A stretch of DNA of 64,000 bases from Eucommia ulmoides (GCA_016647705.1 CM028338.1:24501077-24565076); one strand, 5' to 3'; numbered from the stretch's first letter, positions 46,368-58,770 are shown. Numbers and translations: made by a program. The notes: generated by a model from the letters alone, not told the origin.

Positions 46368-47352
46368 TAGAGTATATATCATTTATATTCCCTGTCATTT
46401 TGCATTATACCAAATACCTCCTCTATTATTTTGTAAATACTATATACATCTCCTGTTTTTTTACTCAAACACTACTTACTTCCCTTATTGATTAAAAATT
46501 AATATATATATTTTTTAATTATAATACTAATTTTACCCTTGACTATTTTAAAAAATAATTAAATAATAAAAAACTAAAATACATAAATGACTCTTTAATT
46601 TATATATATTTATCGTCACCTCTTACCACCGCAAACACCGCCACTACCATCTCCTACCGTTGCCACCACCAACCACCCGCCACCACCTCCCACCGCCACC
46701 ACCCACCCAACACCACCTCCCACCGCTGCCGCCACTCTCCGCCACCTCGTACCGCCACCACCTCCCACCACCGCCACCCACCACCTCTCACCGCCACTAC
46801 CCACCCCATTTTAAAATATATATTTTTTTAGTCATTTCATTAAAAAAATAATAAAAATTTAACCATTTCATTAACCATTTTCTCTCTCTCTCCGGTGGTG
46901 GCGGGGATTGGTGGTGGCGGCGGTGGGTAGTGGTGGCGACGATGGGTGGTGGCGGGGGAGTTGGGCAGTGGTGGGAGGTGGTGGCGGCTATGGGAGATGG
47001 TGTTGGGTGGCGATGGTGGGACGTGGCGGAGGGTGGTGGGTGGCGGCGGCTGTAGGAGGTGGCAGTGGCAATGGGTGGTGGGAGTTAGGCGGTGGCGGTG
47101 GTGGTGGGAGTTGGGCAGTGGTGAGAGAGAAATATAATTATTTAAAAAGTAAGGGTAAAAAATATAATTTTAAAAATATAGGGGTGTGAATGATTATTTT
47201 TTTTTTAAAATAACCTAAGGACAATTTTGTCTAAAGGGAGGTAAGTGGTGTTTGAGCAAAAAGACATGAGAGATATCTGATATTTGCAAAATGACAGGGG
47301 CAGTATTTGATATAGTAAAAAATGAAAGGGAAAATCAATGACATATGCCCTA
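46368..47352. mobile_element. MULE-like inverted-repeat element with CCACC/GGTGG arms
   Basis: The ends form inverted repeats of about 130-150 bp: the left contains ATACCAAATACC, GTACTCAAACACTACTTACTT-type and TTCCCTT blocks, the right, inverted, has ATATCAAATACTGCCCC and GCTCAAACACCACTTACCTC. Inside, 46613-46805 is (CCACC)-rich and 46893-47130 is (GGTGG)-rich, forming a second, larger inverted pair. Flanking ATAATTTTA and AATTTTTTA could be an old 9-bp duplication. No transposase is present. Proline- or glycine-rich frames in both strands are artefacts of the repeat. Confidence 0.65.
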
Positions 47353-47689
47353 ATTTTTTATATACACAAATTTTGAAAAAACAATGGAAATTATTTTATT
47401 CAATTACTATTTTACAGTTCAAATGCTAATAGAAATACCATTTTTTTTGAGTTTTTTATTACATAGTTTCCCATAGAGAGATCATTAAGAAAAAAAAATC
47501 CTTTTCATAAGTTTGGTTAGGATTCAAACCAAACAGTACAATCAATTAAATTTTTAGACCTTAGATAGGACAAAATAGGACATAAAAAGACATATATACC
47601 CCTATCTCATTTACTCTAAATGAGATCTATCTCTCACTCTAAACCTAACATAGGAGATCTATCTCTCACTCTAAACCTAACATCACATT
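47353..47689. other. Spacer with a short direct repeat
   Basis: AGATCTATCTCTCACTCTAA followed by ACCTAACAT occurs twice (near 47624 and 47656). No gene is recognised. Confidence 0.5.
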
Positions 47690-48720
47690 TACATTTACGT
47701 TAACTCTTATGTCTGATCCACACCCTCACACTCTCTCTAAATTTTACCCACATTCACTAATTGCATTAATGTTAACGCAATTACAATCCCAACCCCAATA
47801 ACTAATTGTGTTAACGTTAACGCAATTACAACCAGTACATGTAACTTACTTGTATTAACGTTAACACAATTACACCCCAGTCCAATAATTAATTGCGTTA
47901 ACGTTAACGTATTTACAATCCAAATCATTTAATTTACTTGCATTAACGTTAACACAATTACAACCCACACATGTAACTTAATTGCATTAACGTTAACGCA
48001 TTTACAATCCCAACCCCAATAACTAATTGTGTTAACGTTAACGCAATTACAAACCAGCACATATAACTTACTTGCGTTAATGTTAACGCAATTATACTTT
48101 AGCCTAATAATTAATTGCGTTAATGTTAACGTATTTACAATTCAACCCATTTAACTTACTTGCGTTAACGATAACACAATTATAACCCAACCACATAACT
48201 AATTGCGTTAACGTTAATGCACACAAGACAAAGTATGCACTATTTGTAATAAATGCATAATTACTGTAATAAATACAAATTTACTCTATGCTACAAGACA
48301 AAACATGTACTATTTAACATGAATATATGCAATGAGTATTGCTTGTGTGTTTACGTTAACGTTGGTGTTGTGAGTGATTTTTATTTCACACATTTTCTGG
48401 ACAACATTAAATGCATTATCGTTTAACATAGAGAGATGTAACAAAATATGCATTAACGTTAACGTAAACTCACCCAAATACGTTAACGTTAATACACATA
48501 AAAACAAATAATGAAAGAGACGGTAATATGAAACACAAAAAAAAATGCATTAATGTTAACGTAATATACAAAACAGACATATTGGAAGATGATGCGTTAA
48601 CAAAAAAAAAATGGATTCAACAATGTTAACATCAATCCCAATGTAATATTGTAATATAGGTAAATGATATTTATTTGAACAAGTTACGTTAACGTTAACA
48701 CCCTTTATTGTCCAAATTTG
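47690..48720. repeat. Palindromic GTTAACGTTAAC array with higher-order organisation
   Basis: The 12-bp perfect palindrome GTTAACGTTAAC or a one-base variant recurs about every 44 bp, at least twelve times between 47757 and 48220, typically inside AATTGCGTTAACGTTAACGC then AATTACA. Spacers alternate in a fixed order (ACCAGTACATGTAACTTACT, CCCCAGTCCAATAATTAATT, and so on). The phrase ACTAATTGTG returns after 221 bp (47801 and 48022), so five monomers form a higher-order unit. From 48220 to 48720 single copies are scattered. Possible short inverted ends (AATTAAATTTTTAG near 47545, CTAAAAAATTAATT near 48875) suggest it may lie in a DNA element; this is weak. Confidence 0.85.
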
Positions 48721-49854
48721 TCTTATTGTATAATGACAAAATGACAGACTTGTAAATAAATGTTAACAGAGAGGGCCATAATGAAGGACTTTTTTCTAAA
48801 AATTTGGTGGGGTCTGAACACTTAAATGTTCATGTCAATGGGTCTTTTTTCTCTATTGGATTTTTGTAGAGGACTAAAAAATTAATTACCCTTTTTTTTT
48901 CTTCAATTCGTCAGTTTTCTTCAATCCATTTAACCTCCCCACCTCAACTTTAATCATCGGCGGCCACCACCACCGAGGAAGTCATATTTGATTCTTCAGG
49001 TTCTCTCATTATTTTTCTCATCTCATCTCATTTCACCATTTCTCTCTCCATGTATGTATATGCGTGTGAATGTGATGATGTCCAAATCTATTTCAGTAAA
49101 TGATAAGTTAATAAGGAATTTGGATAATCAATAACTTGTAAAACAAGGCTGAGCATCATTTTTTTTTTTTTTTGATTGCAAAAGCCCTATAAACAATCCT
49201 ATTTGTTGTATTTTGGCTTTATTTCAGAAAAATAATCTCAAGTAAATAATTTTGATATTTTATATCTCATCACATATGTATTATATAACTGTTAAGATAC
49301 CATAGATATTTAGTTGAAATGTCTTACCTTTTAATGATGATTAGAAAGAGTGACATTGAAGATAGTTGATAACTAATATCCTAAATATTTCTACTTGTGG
49401 AATTACTAAATTGGTACTTAATAAGTGGTTAAACTAACTTGTGGAGTGTTTTCTCTATCGAAAATGGTGAATCACAAACCTATTAGTATGAGATATTATA
49501 ACAACCAAAACATGACTTGTTAGGAGTACTAACAAGAACCTGAATACGATCATACATGACATTCTATGTTGATAACCTTGCTTGGTATTAAAATAGAATA
49601 TTTGAGTTTTGAGGATGTATGTGATCTTTTGACTTGAGGTACTATTTGTTGTATATGTGTGTTCTTATACTTTAATAGTGCTAAATGAAACATCATTTCC
49701 ATGGATTTTAAAGGTACACACTGGGTTTAGTAAATTATACACATAGACATTCAAACATGCTATAGAAAATCTATTGCCCTTAATAAAAAAAAATATATGC
49801 CTGTGTGATTAGATATGATTTAATTCAGTTAACTCTTTAGCCAAAGTAGATGAT
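48721..49854. other. Spacer without recognised gene
   Basis: There is a CGGCGGCCACCACCACC stretch at 48958 followed by a CT-rich segment and then AT-rich DNA. It resembles a plant 5' leader and intron, but I find no coding continuation on either strand. Confidence 0.35.
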
Positions 49855-50579
49855 TGTTGGCCCACAGATTTACCCAAGAAGGAAGAGTGAATTGAGTAGT
49901 TATAAAAATTTAAAAAATTAAATTCTCAGACACGTAAATTATCAATTTTTCTAATTAATTATTATCTTGTAATACAACGAAAACGTTTTTAACTAAGTGT
50001 ATAACCAAACGAAAGAAATATAGTTTAGTAGCACACAAGAATTTATCTTGGTTCGATAAGCTACTCTTACCTACATCTAGTCCCCCTGAGCTCCACAAGG
50101 CTTTCGCAATCTACTAATCTCCTAATTCTTTTCCCAGTTAGGAATCAAATCTTTACAATTATTTTTACATATTCATAACTAACCTAATTCTTTTCACAGG
50201 TCAGAACCAAACCTTTTCACTTTTACACTTTTCACTTTTCACAGGCTTAGCAAGAACTTTATCATTTTTTTAGGTTAAAGACTAACATAATTCTATTACA
50301 GGAAGAATCAAAACCTAATCTTTTGAACTGGCTAAAGATCAAACCTAATCATTTGCACAGGTTAAAAATCAAACCCTAACTACCTTGGTTAGAGATTATT
50401 CCAATATGTCTAATCCACTTACACTCGCAAATACAAAAATAAAAATAAAAATAAAAAAATCACAAGTTTCTTCCAACGGGAGCTTCTACCACCTTAAAAC
50501 AATTATGCTCAATTAATGTTCCGAATAGTACGTGATAGAAATATGTGGGATATAAATCTGATTTACTTAATTAAAGCAC

Positions 50580-51054
50580 TAGGGATGTCAACGGTCCGGG
50601 TTTAGCTCTATTTCATACAAAACCAAAACCAAAACCGTTAAACATATATAAAACCAAAACCAAAATCAAAGCCAAAACCGTCGATTTTTTTAAAACGATT
50701 TTAAAACCAGATCATTTAATTTTAACCAAAACCACGGACAATTTTTTCTTATACACAAACAAGAACACAACTAAAATATAAAACAAAAATTCCAAAAACA
50801 AAAATTAAATTACAAAACTATTAATTGTAAACATTCCTGACGATAAATAGAATCCAATAATAAAATCATAGATAATAGTCACAAATAATACAAACAGTCC
50901 AAATCATTCGCATTCATTAATTTTTAATCCTACAAAACCAACTTCATAATAAACAGACTTCAAAATAATACAAACTGTCTCCAAATCATTCTCCAAAATC
51001 AACTGCATAATATCAATTGCATAAAAATATGGATTAAAGTGTAAATACTAAATA

Positions 51055-51106
<52 letters not shown>

Positions 51107-51295
51107 TATATGGTTATACGGTTCAACTCACAGTTTAGTTACGTTGTTCGGTTACGCGATTATTATCCCAAAGCCAAAATCAAAACCGCTTTGGTTTCTA
51201 AATTTAAAACCAAAACCATTTAGTCGGTTTTGAACCAAATTAACCATTTTGTTCAGTTTCTCTCGGTTACCCATCGATTTTTTTTTCCATCCCTA
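50580..51295. mobile_element. Non-autonomous hAT element (MITE)
   Basis: The ends are TAGGGATGTCAA and, inverted, TAGGGATGGAAA, with 8-bp flanks TAAAGCAC (50572-50579) and TAAAACAC (51296-51303), 7 of 8 identical. An 8-bp duplication with TAGGG ends is diagnostic of hAT. It is 716 bp, AAACC-rich in the left half and GGTTT-rich in the right half, with an AT microsatellite between. No transposase is present. Confidence 0.88.
51059..51102. repeat. (AT)n microsatellite in the hAT element
   Basis: A perfect AT run of about 44 bp. Confidence 0.96.
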
Positions 51296-52390
51296 TAAAA
51301 CACAAATAATATTTAATCAGATTTCGCAGGCAAAAAACGTTTCTTAAGATATGCAAGATTTTCAAATAGGAAAACAATTTTTCTAAAACAAATATACCAA
51401 GTAATCAAGTAGATAATCTAAGAAAAACACTTAAATCAACTCGAAAAATCTCACCAAGATTTCTTAAACATAGATGAGATAACTCAGTATAGAACAAAAC
51501 CGGTAGCAAGGCTCCTTACATTGTGTGTGTAATGTAACAACTTGTGTGCGCTTGGATCAAGAACTCTTTCAAATAACTCTCTTAGAAATACTTCAGCAAA
51601 ATCTTGCTCTCTTTAAAGCAAAAGTCAATTTAATGTCTTTGTTCTTGATTGAAGTAAGTTGGAAACATAGGTATCCTTATATAGAATTCAAACTAAACCT
51701 ATAACGGCTAGTTTCCAAAAGATAAGACCCAAAAAAAATACTCTAAGACCCCATATATAATATACTATGAAAATAGGTATTCAAAAATACTCTTAGAAAA
51801 ATTTGATTTGGTCTCCAAAACTTTTTAGATTCAAAACTCTTAAATGTAGTGAGTAGTTTTACTAATTCAATTCAAAGAATCAGTTAATATATAAACCAAA
51901 TTAATAGGATCTTAAAGATATATGATATATAATAGCAATATACTTAAATCCCCCAAAAAATCTCTTTTTCCAACATTTAAAACCATAGCATTTGGGTAAA
52001 AGATCATGAGAAACAAAACAATCAAGTTGACTCAATCAGACCTTGTCGGTTGACTGTCCTCCTACTTGTTGACTGGCCTCTGTAACGGTCCAAAAGCTGA
52101 CAGTTGCCTAGTCTATTAGTCGACCGCCACTTCGATCGGTTAACTGATTTGGCCCGTGATCTTCCTTCTTAATTTTCTTTAAATCACTGTTTCATTAGTC
52201 GGTCGACCTGTTTCGTTGGTTGACCGAATTGTCCAGTAGTTTCCTTAGACATTTTCTTTCAAGCCACTACTTTAGTTAGTTGACCAACCATTTTCATCAG
52301 TTGACCAAATTAACCATAAACTTCTCATTTTATGTGTTAAAAATATTTTCTCAAGTCAATACTTTATCAAAAATATTTTCATTATGGATT

Positions 52391-52625
52391 TTTTAGAGAA
52401 TGACCAATTTTTAAATAATAAATTAGAATAGGCTTCATGAGCCATGGTCCAATACAATAAAACATCGAAGTATTATTTTTTATTTGAGAAAAACCCACAA
52501 AAGGAAAACACTCTACCACACGCACCATTGCCCCAATTTATTTCCCCTTTTTGTCTATCTTCAGTGGGCTCCCCCTCACCCTTTCTCTCTCTCTAGACTA
52601 TCTTTCTCGTTCCTCTGTCTCTCTC
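52391..52625. other. Short spacer left of G solo LTR
   Basis: A CTCTCTCT-rich stretch (52580-52625) serves as the insertion target of the solo LTR. No gene is recognised. Confidence 0.5.
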
Positions 52626-55029
52626 TGCCACACCCCACCCCGGACACCCGTCACCCTGGGGCCGGAGTGACGTCGACACCACACTACCTGAATATCCAAC
52701 CAACTCAAAAATAACACTATGCATACCTAAATATATAATCGCATATACAGGCCATATACATCTTCTCATATGGGGACACACCCGTCCCCAAAATAGTAAC
52801 AACAAAATATAAATACCCATGAATCTCTCACTAGTTTGCCTCTGACAGCTCATCTTAGAAACTCCCATATGATTCCCTCCCATATGATTCCGTTGCATAA
52901 CTCTATCTAATGCCAGTAGGGGATTGACTCCTAAATTGCTCCACTTGCGAGTGTATTGTCTTCTTAGTAAAAATATTTTACGATAATAATTCATTTCTAC
53001 AACATCTAAATGGATCAAGCGTAAGTATATAAACACCACATAGCTCATAAAATCTTCAGTATATAAGCAGTGGAAATAAAACGATATAGATAAATTCCAT
53101 TCCAATCCATCTAGTATAAAATCATACCAATCACCATAATAAATAATAAATCACCCAATATATGTAAAACACCACATCTCAAATACACATCTCAACCACA
53201 ACACACACTGACTAGCCATAGTGATCGTTTTAACCTCACGATCGGGAGTTGCAACGGTACCGTACCATCCGTAGGATATGCCTTCGCTACGAACACCTAT
53301 CACTCCGTACTCAGCAGATAATTACTGCACAGTATAAATGTCTTATCACTCCGCACTCAGCGGATAATCTCACTCTGCGCTCAGCGGATAACATCACTTC
53401 GCACTCAGCGGATAAATAATATAATATCGGCAAATCAAATATAACATCATTAAATCATAACTCGATAAATTTTAGTCAAATTAATATTGTTAAATCACCA
53501 CATCTACCTCTTTATCTCAAAACCGTCTTTTATATCCAAAAATCATATTTTTTTCCACTTTCGTTGGAAAATCGTCTAATTTCAACAAAACTATTCTTCC
53601 ACTCTTAATTTTAGAAAAACTCCATATTTTCCACTTTCTTTTAAAACTACCAAATCCAACGAAAACTCATTTTCAATCTCCCTTTTTTAAAAACTATTGA
53701 AATCTCCTGAAAATCCAGTTTACCATCTCACTCAAATCCCGCTTGATCTATATAATTTTAAAACTATCCAGTTTAAGTAAAACCATTTTACACGCATATA
53801 TATTGTGGCAAGAAGACAGTACACTCACCTGATTATCCATTTTTGAAGACTTTGACCGCCTATTCTCTACCGGTACTCCATTGCTTGCGAACCTAATAGT
53901 GACAGGGCCCAGATTAATATTTTATGTAAAAACAACCTAATCATGCCACGCAGCCGTAATTTTCTATTCCCCGTCTTTTATTATAAAATATGTCTATTTA
54001 ACTAATATTGTTCCGTTACCGTTTACTTTGTCGAATTTATTCATGCGAACATATAACGCTAAATTCAACGATAATAATAATATGTATTTTATATTAAGAC
54101 AATTAAATGTATTTATTAAAGAAGTGCGGAATTCTACCTTCCCCGAATTTTCCACCGACTGCGAGATTGGATTTATGTTTGTCGTGGGGTGGTTTGTGCA
54201 ATTTCTTTATTTCCTTTTTCTTTTCCTTTTTCCCGTTTCTGTTTTCTATCCTGTTTTTGTTTGAACCCGCCGCCGATCGACGAAGAGCTCCAATCATGCC
54301 ACTGATCGCCGACCATCTCACTCTAATCACGCACACACACACGCTCAGCAGCAACGATAGATCAAAAACCCCCCCACACCACCAGAACGAACCTCTCTCT
54401 TTCTACCCACTCCGGCGACTCACCATGCGACAAAAACCACACTTACACTGTCGAGCAAAACGGCGACGATCACTCTCGCCGCCCATCCTCAGCGATCTGA
54501 ATACACATATACACACAGAAAACCCTTACACACACCCCCGATCACATACCCACTTCTCTCTCTCCCTAACTCTCACTTACCGTCGGCGCAAATAACCGAC
54601 GGCGACACACACACATACATGTAGAACACAAACACACACCCACGAACGAAACACACACACGCACACACGTTGTCAATACAAAACATAAAACATAGCACAC
54701 TCACACGAAACACACACTCACGATCACCGCCACCACCGGACGAACGATGATCCCACACCCACCGGAGCGAACCGCCTTCTCTCTCTCTCTAAAATTTGAC
54801 GACGCCACACGCCCCATCGACGACTGCAACGATCACCGATCACTGACACTCACCAACGAACCCACCTCTGATTCTCTCTCTTTCTTTCTCTCTCTCGTCG
54901 ATTTTTCTCTCTCTCTTTCCCGAGGTGTGTGGATATGTATGAATATATGTATGTATACCTATGTATATATGTGTGTGAGATCAAATGGCCGACCAAGTGG
55001 CCATGCCCTCCTCCCTACGATTTCACCAA

Positions 55030-55066
<37 letters not shown>

Positions 55067-55257
55067 ATATTTTTATTTGTACAATCCTCCCCTTCATTTT
55101 AGTTGAGATATTAGTTAAACCCAACTCACATTTTAATGTGTTTGAAAATTTACGAATCAACCCCAACATTTAAATTAAACAATGAATGACACACGCTACC
55201 CTCGTATTTTTCTTAAATGTGCGAAAATGTATTTTAAATAAGGATTGGGGTTTTACA
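52626..55257 (-). mobile_element. Solo LTR of family G
   Basis: Perfect CTCTC duplications (52621-52625 and 55258-55262) flank it. On the minus strand it begins TGTAAAACCCCAATCC at 55257 and ends GGGGTGTGGCA at 52626, 2632 bp. It matches the partial LTR at 1-2605 throughout, including the GGCAAGAAGACAGTACACT and GATCGGGAGTTGCAACGG landmarks. The target lies in CT-rich repeat, so the duplication alone is slightly less conclusive, but the ends also agree with the family. Confidence 0.88.
53287..53415. repeat. 24-bp minisatellite inside G solo LTR, ACTCAG version
   Basis: Four units of the type ATCACTCCGCACTCAGCGGATAA-like length carry the hairpin TCCGC-ACTCA-GCGGA. They occupy the same place as the CCGAAG-type units at 283-505 in the other G LTR. 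Confidence 0.78.
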
Positions 55258-55430
55258 CTCTCTCTCACACACTCTCTCTCTCTCTCTCTCTCTCTTTATA
55301 TATATATATATATATTTATTTTTATTTTAATTTTTTTTCTTATTTTTTTTCATTTTTTTTTTGTTTTTGTATTAATTTTTTTTTGCAAAATAAAATAAAA
55401 TAAAAATAAGTAAATTGCAATATAAAATTT
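55020..55430. repeat. CT, TA and T-rich low-complexity tracts around the right end of the G LTR
   Basis: (CT)n then (TA)n occur at 55030-55067 inside the LTR, and (CT)n then (TA)n then T-rich sequence at 55258-55385 just outside it. No coding content. Confidence 0.85.
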
Positions 55431-55589
55431 AATTTTTTGAGGACGATGGTCAAAATGTCATCTACAAATCGTATTGGTGGGATTGATTTTGCAAAAAATT
55501 AGATTTGAATTTTGTTTCACTGATAGCAAAAGTGTGTCTTTACTACTTTATAACAAATGTTACTGCATATCAACTACTATCCCATTCAA

Positions 55590-56870
55590 TATTTAATACT
55601 TATTGTACAACAATAATCGTATTCGAGTGATTAATTATCGTACAATAATAATTGCTATTGCATAACAATTATCATCAAATATATCATCACACAAAGTTAC
55701 TGTACAGTAACTATTTAGCATTTGCGTGCAATTTTTATGTAAAGTATATAATTATTTATGATTAATTACTATATAGCAACAATGTTAATGATAGATTGAT
55801 TTTGCAGAAAAAATTGTATTTTGATGATTTTGTAGAAAAAATTGGATTTTGAATTTTGTTTCGAAAATGTGATGTTACAATTTTTATAATTTTAATGTCC
55901 TTGTTTCAGTCTCAGTTTGGTTGACCAATGAGCCATTCATTCCCTCGATTCTTGTTCACAAACACATACAAAATTCATGCACTAAAATCGAATTGCAGCA
56001 ACTTTTATACAATATTGACACACGAAAAATGACAATGAGTGTGAATTTTATAGGAAACTGATATTAGTTACTCGAAAGCAATATTTACTAAAATGAGATT
56101 CTTACTTGAATCATCGAGAAATAATAGATTGGGCAAAAACATTGAAACAATACTCAACATGGCTAAAAATGATTAAGCAACTTAGTGCTACTTTCCCCTG
56201 ATGAAAATCCCATTGCAAAAAAGTTGCCAACATACAGCCAAAATGAAACCGCCGTCGTGATAATTGCAGCGCCGGAATACTGCAGAGAGTAATATTTGTT
56301 GCGCAACAATAAATTTTTTTCACCACCACTAAATTTTATTTTTCCTCATATTGACATGAAAATGCAATGTTAATAATTCCTACATCAAATATTACTGTAC
56401 AACAAAATTTGTTGTGCAATAATTCACAAAATTTTACTACGAAATAACTTTTTACAAAAATTGTTGTGCAATAATTTTTCAAATCACAATGAGATGTTAT
56501 TTACAAAGAATGAGAATAACAGAACAATGTATTAATAGCCCTAAAATTACTTTCAATAACCAAAGAATTTGAATCATCTTGGCAAAAATCAAAACCAAAA
56601 TTGACATATTTGACAAAAAAAAAAAAACCATGAAAGTTGACATATTTGACAAACAAGGAAACATTGTTGGAACCTTAAAAATATTTTCAACAATCCAAAG
56701 AATTGTCTCAAATTAGAAAAATCAAATAAAAATTGACAAATTCGAAAAACAAAAAATGAGAACAAAATTTTACTGGACAGTAATCTTTGTTCACATAATA
56801 ATAATGTACAATAATGTTTTCAGAAAAATTGTTGTACAACAAAATTCCAAAGCATAATGAGATGTTCTTC
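55590..56870. repeat. Second cluster of TGTACA-type palindromes
   Basis: TTATTGTACAACAATAA (55591), GTTACTGTACAGTAAC (55697), TTTGTTGCGCAACAA (56296), TTACTGTACAACAAA (56391), TTGTTGTGCAATAA (56409 and 56461) and ATTGTTGTACAACAA (56825) are palindromes with changing centres: TGTACA, CTGTACAG, TGCGCA. They use the same words as the cluster at 3560-4230. The cluster lies next to a captured-looking KH fragment, so the whole may be a decayed Pack-MULE; no inverted repeats were resolved. Confidence 0.65.
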
Positions 56871-56951
56871 ACAAAGATTAATAAGAATGCAAGACCAACA
56901 ATAACCATTGTTTCCAATATTTCGAGATTTCTTTTAGTGTAAAATACATAT

Positions 56952-57194
56952 TTTCATTTCAAAATTTCTTCCATCAATTTTCACAGCAACAATCCTCTCA
57001 TGCACCCTGAAGAGAGCATCTTGCACTGGCGAAATAGAATCGTCACCATAATCTCCAAAGCTATTAGTTTCCTCACTTGAACTATAAATGGTAACAATTC
57101 ACTCGTCACAATGAGGCACAGTGTCACTAATCCTAATCTTTGCATGTGTTTCTGCCCTTAATTGCTTAGCAATTTCTCCGCCCCTCCTGATCAA
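56952..57194 (-). pseudogene. KH-domain RNA-binding protein fragment
   Basis: An 81-codon frame reads LIRRGGEIAKQLRAETHAKI, then RISDTVPHCDE, one stop, IVTIYSSSEETNSFGDYGDD, and SISPVQDALFRVHERIVAVK. This is the first KH domain of plant poly(rC)-binding-like proteins (HEN4/RCF3-type family), where the G-x-x-G loop precedes E-I-x-K-Q-L-R and the domain ends in A-L-F-R-V-H. Here the loop reads RRGG and the stop (TGA, probably from CGA) lies directly after CDE. No ATG, upstream exon or second KH domain was found. It is a fragment, not a working gene. Homology is strong by eye. Confidence 0.8.
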
Positions 57195-57203
57195 TGGTCA
57201 ATG

Positions 57204-57618
57204 AGATGTTCATTAGTTTTTGGTTCTTGATATTTGTTGTTCATATGATAAAATTTGGAACCAAAACATGAACAAATTGAAACAAGATCATTACACTTTT
57301 TCTTTCAATCTTAAAGTGTTCATATCAAACCAGGTTGTTCTCCTCCATTGATGTTCATATGCATTTACTAAGTAAGAATGTTGCTCAACACCCTAGAGTT
57401 TAATATTTACATTATACGTTTAAACCTTAGACATACCTCAATACTATACATCGTCGCCATTGTCGCAAACCATCATAATTTGCCATTACAGACGGTACAT
57501 AATCGCCACTGGACACAATAGTTTTACTGAACAAGTTGCGAATTTGTTGCAGCCAAAGACTTTATATGCAACCGATTCATTTTAACCCTAGGTGCAACCG
57601 GAGAATATTTGGCGATAG
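57204..57618. other. Spacer between KH fragment and S repeat
   Basis: No coding sequence or clear repeat was recognised. It could contain the rest of a decayed captured gene. Confidence 0.4.
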
Positions 57619-57924
57619 AATACTGATGAGTGGTTTACATACCAATAAATAAAATACTTTTAAATTCAAATATTTGTGAGTTTTCAAGCATTTGTGTTAG
57701 TTTGATGTGTTTTTGTGTTCTCTTGTAGGATTATAAATAAATGGGAGAAAATGTGCAAAATAAGTGCAAGTGGTTTAACTTCAAGGCCGATTTTGATCAT
57801 GATTTAATCCGATTTTGGATACACTTAAAACATTAAAGTTGTATATTTGTATCTTAGATTTCCATAGCCTTTTGAATTACCTCAATCAGAGTTCTGACGA
57901 GAAAGTTATGACTATTTTTCAGAA

Positions 57925-58080
57925 GCTTCGCATTGCAGCAGGAAAGACCTGCATTGCAGTGCGAGTCAGCGCATTTTGGTGGTACAACGCGGTGCTTCTA
58001 CAGCGTTTTTGAAACCCTAACACAAGAACGGCGCCGCAGCACCATTATTTTGGTACTGCAGCGCCAACGTTTTGATCTCA
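57925..58080. repeat. GCAGTGC palindrome module of S copy 3
   Basis: Words such as CGCATTGCAGCAGG, CTGCATTGCAGTGCG, GCGCCGCAGC and TACTGCAGCGCC replace the CCTAGG and CCGCGG words of the other S copies at the same position. Confidence 0.78.
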
Positions 58081-58770
58081 AACGTTTTAGGGCCTTTTTG
58101 GCTCATTTTTGAGGGAAGGAAGAAGATGAAGGGGAGCAAGCACGGGACAAAGAGAAGGCGCGAGATTGAAGATTTGGAGCAAAACTTCTCTACAAAACAG
58201 ATTTGATTTTTTATCTTCTCCCTAATATTATTTGAATTTTATATTTGGGATATTGTATTGAACACATGTTTACATTTATGAAATTCTTGATAATATTAGT
58301 TATGGATTCCACTATGTTGTCTTAAAGTTTCTCTCTAAGGGGTTTTGAATAGTTTTGTAGGAATTATGCCTTGGGACTTTAGGTTTTTGTTAATTGGATT
58401 TCATGTCTCGATCATTGGTATTTCTTTATGCATATTTGCTAATTTATGCGAGATGTAAATTAGATATCATAGATGTATAAGATTAGGCATTCGAGAAAAG
58501 ATAATCTTGCATATTGAGACCGGAGAAATACAACCTTTATTAGATTGAGTGCGAGAGGTTAATATAATTTGAGTAGCCATTTGATGGGTAAGGCTTAAAG
58601 ATTGGATAATTACTTGAGTTGAATAGAGATATTAATTCGAATAATTATACAAATTTCTCACTTGACATTTGAGAGGTGGAAGTGAGGTTAATTTAGACAC
58701 CCACGGTTAATGATTGAGCATGAATTCAATTAACAAGTTAGAGGAAAAGCATACTTTAGCAAAGTGATGT

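Larger units (their letters stand above)
49855..52390 (-). mobile_element. Truncated LTR of family L with nested hAT element
   Basis: On the plus strand it begins TGTTGGCCCACAG at 49855, the inverted LTR end. It aligns with 7702-9700 up to about 52330-52390, where similarity stops; the first 400-600 bp of the LTR are missing. A block of GTTGACTG / GGTCGACC words is at 52025-52310, including GGTCGACC and GGTTGACCG. Its CACTTATC-type and CTCCACAAGG landmarks match the copy at 7961. It holds the insertion at 50580-51295. Confidence 0.75.

Noticed and set aside
46616..47189. Proline/histidine-rich and glycine/tryptophan-rich open frames
   Set aside because: They are translations of CCACC and GGTGG repeat arms in all frames; no domain or codon bias supports coding.
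47690..48720. GTTAAC array as a centromeric satellite
   Set aside because: The array is about 1 kb and decays at its right side, much too small for a centromere satellite. No neighbouring array or centromere-specific element was seen.
54107..54595. 162-codon frame in the G solo LTR
   Set aside because: It consists of T-rich then CT/CA-rich low-complexity DNA inside an LTR, and the equivalent frame in the other G LTR is not conserved.
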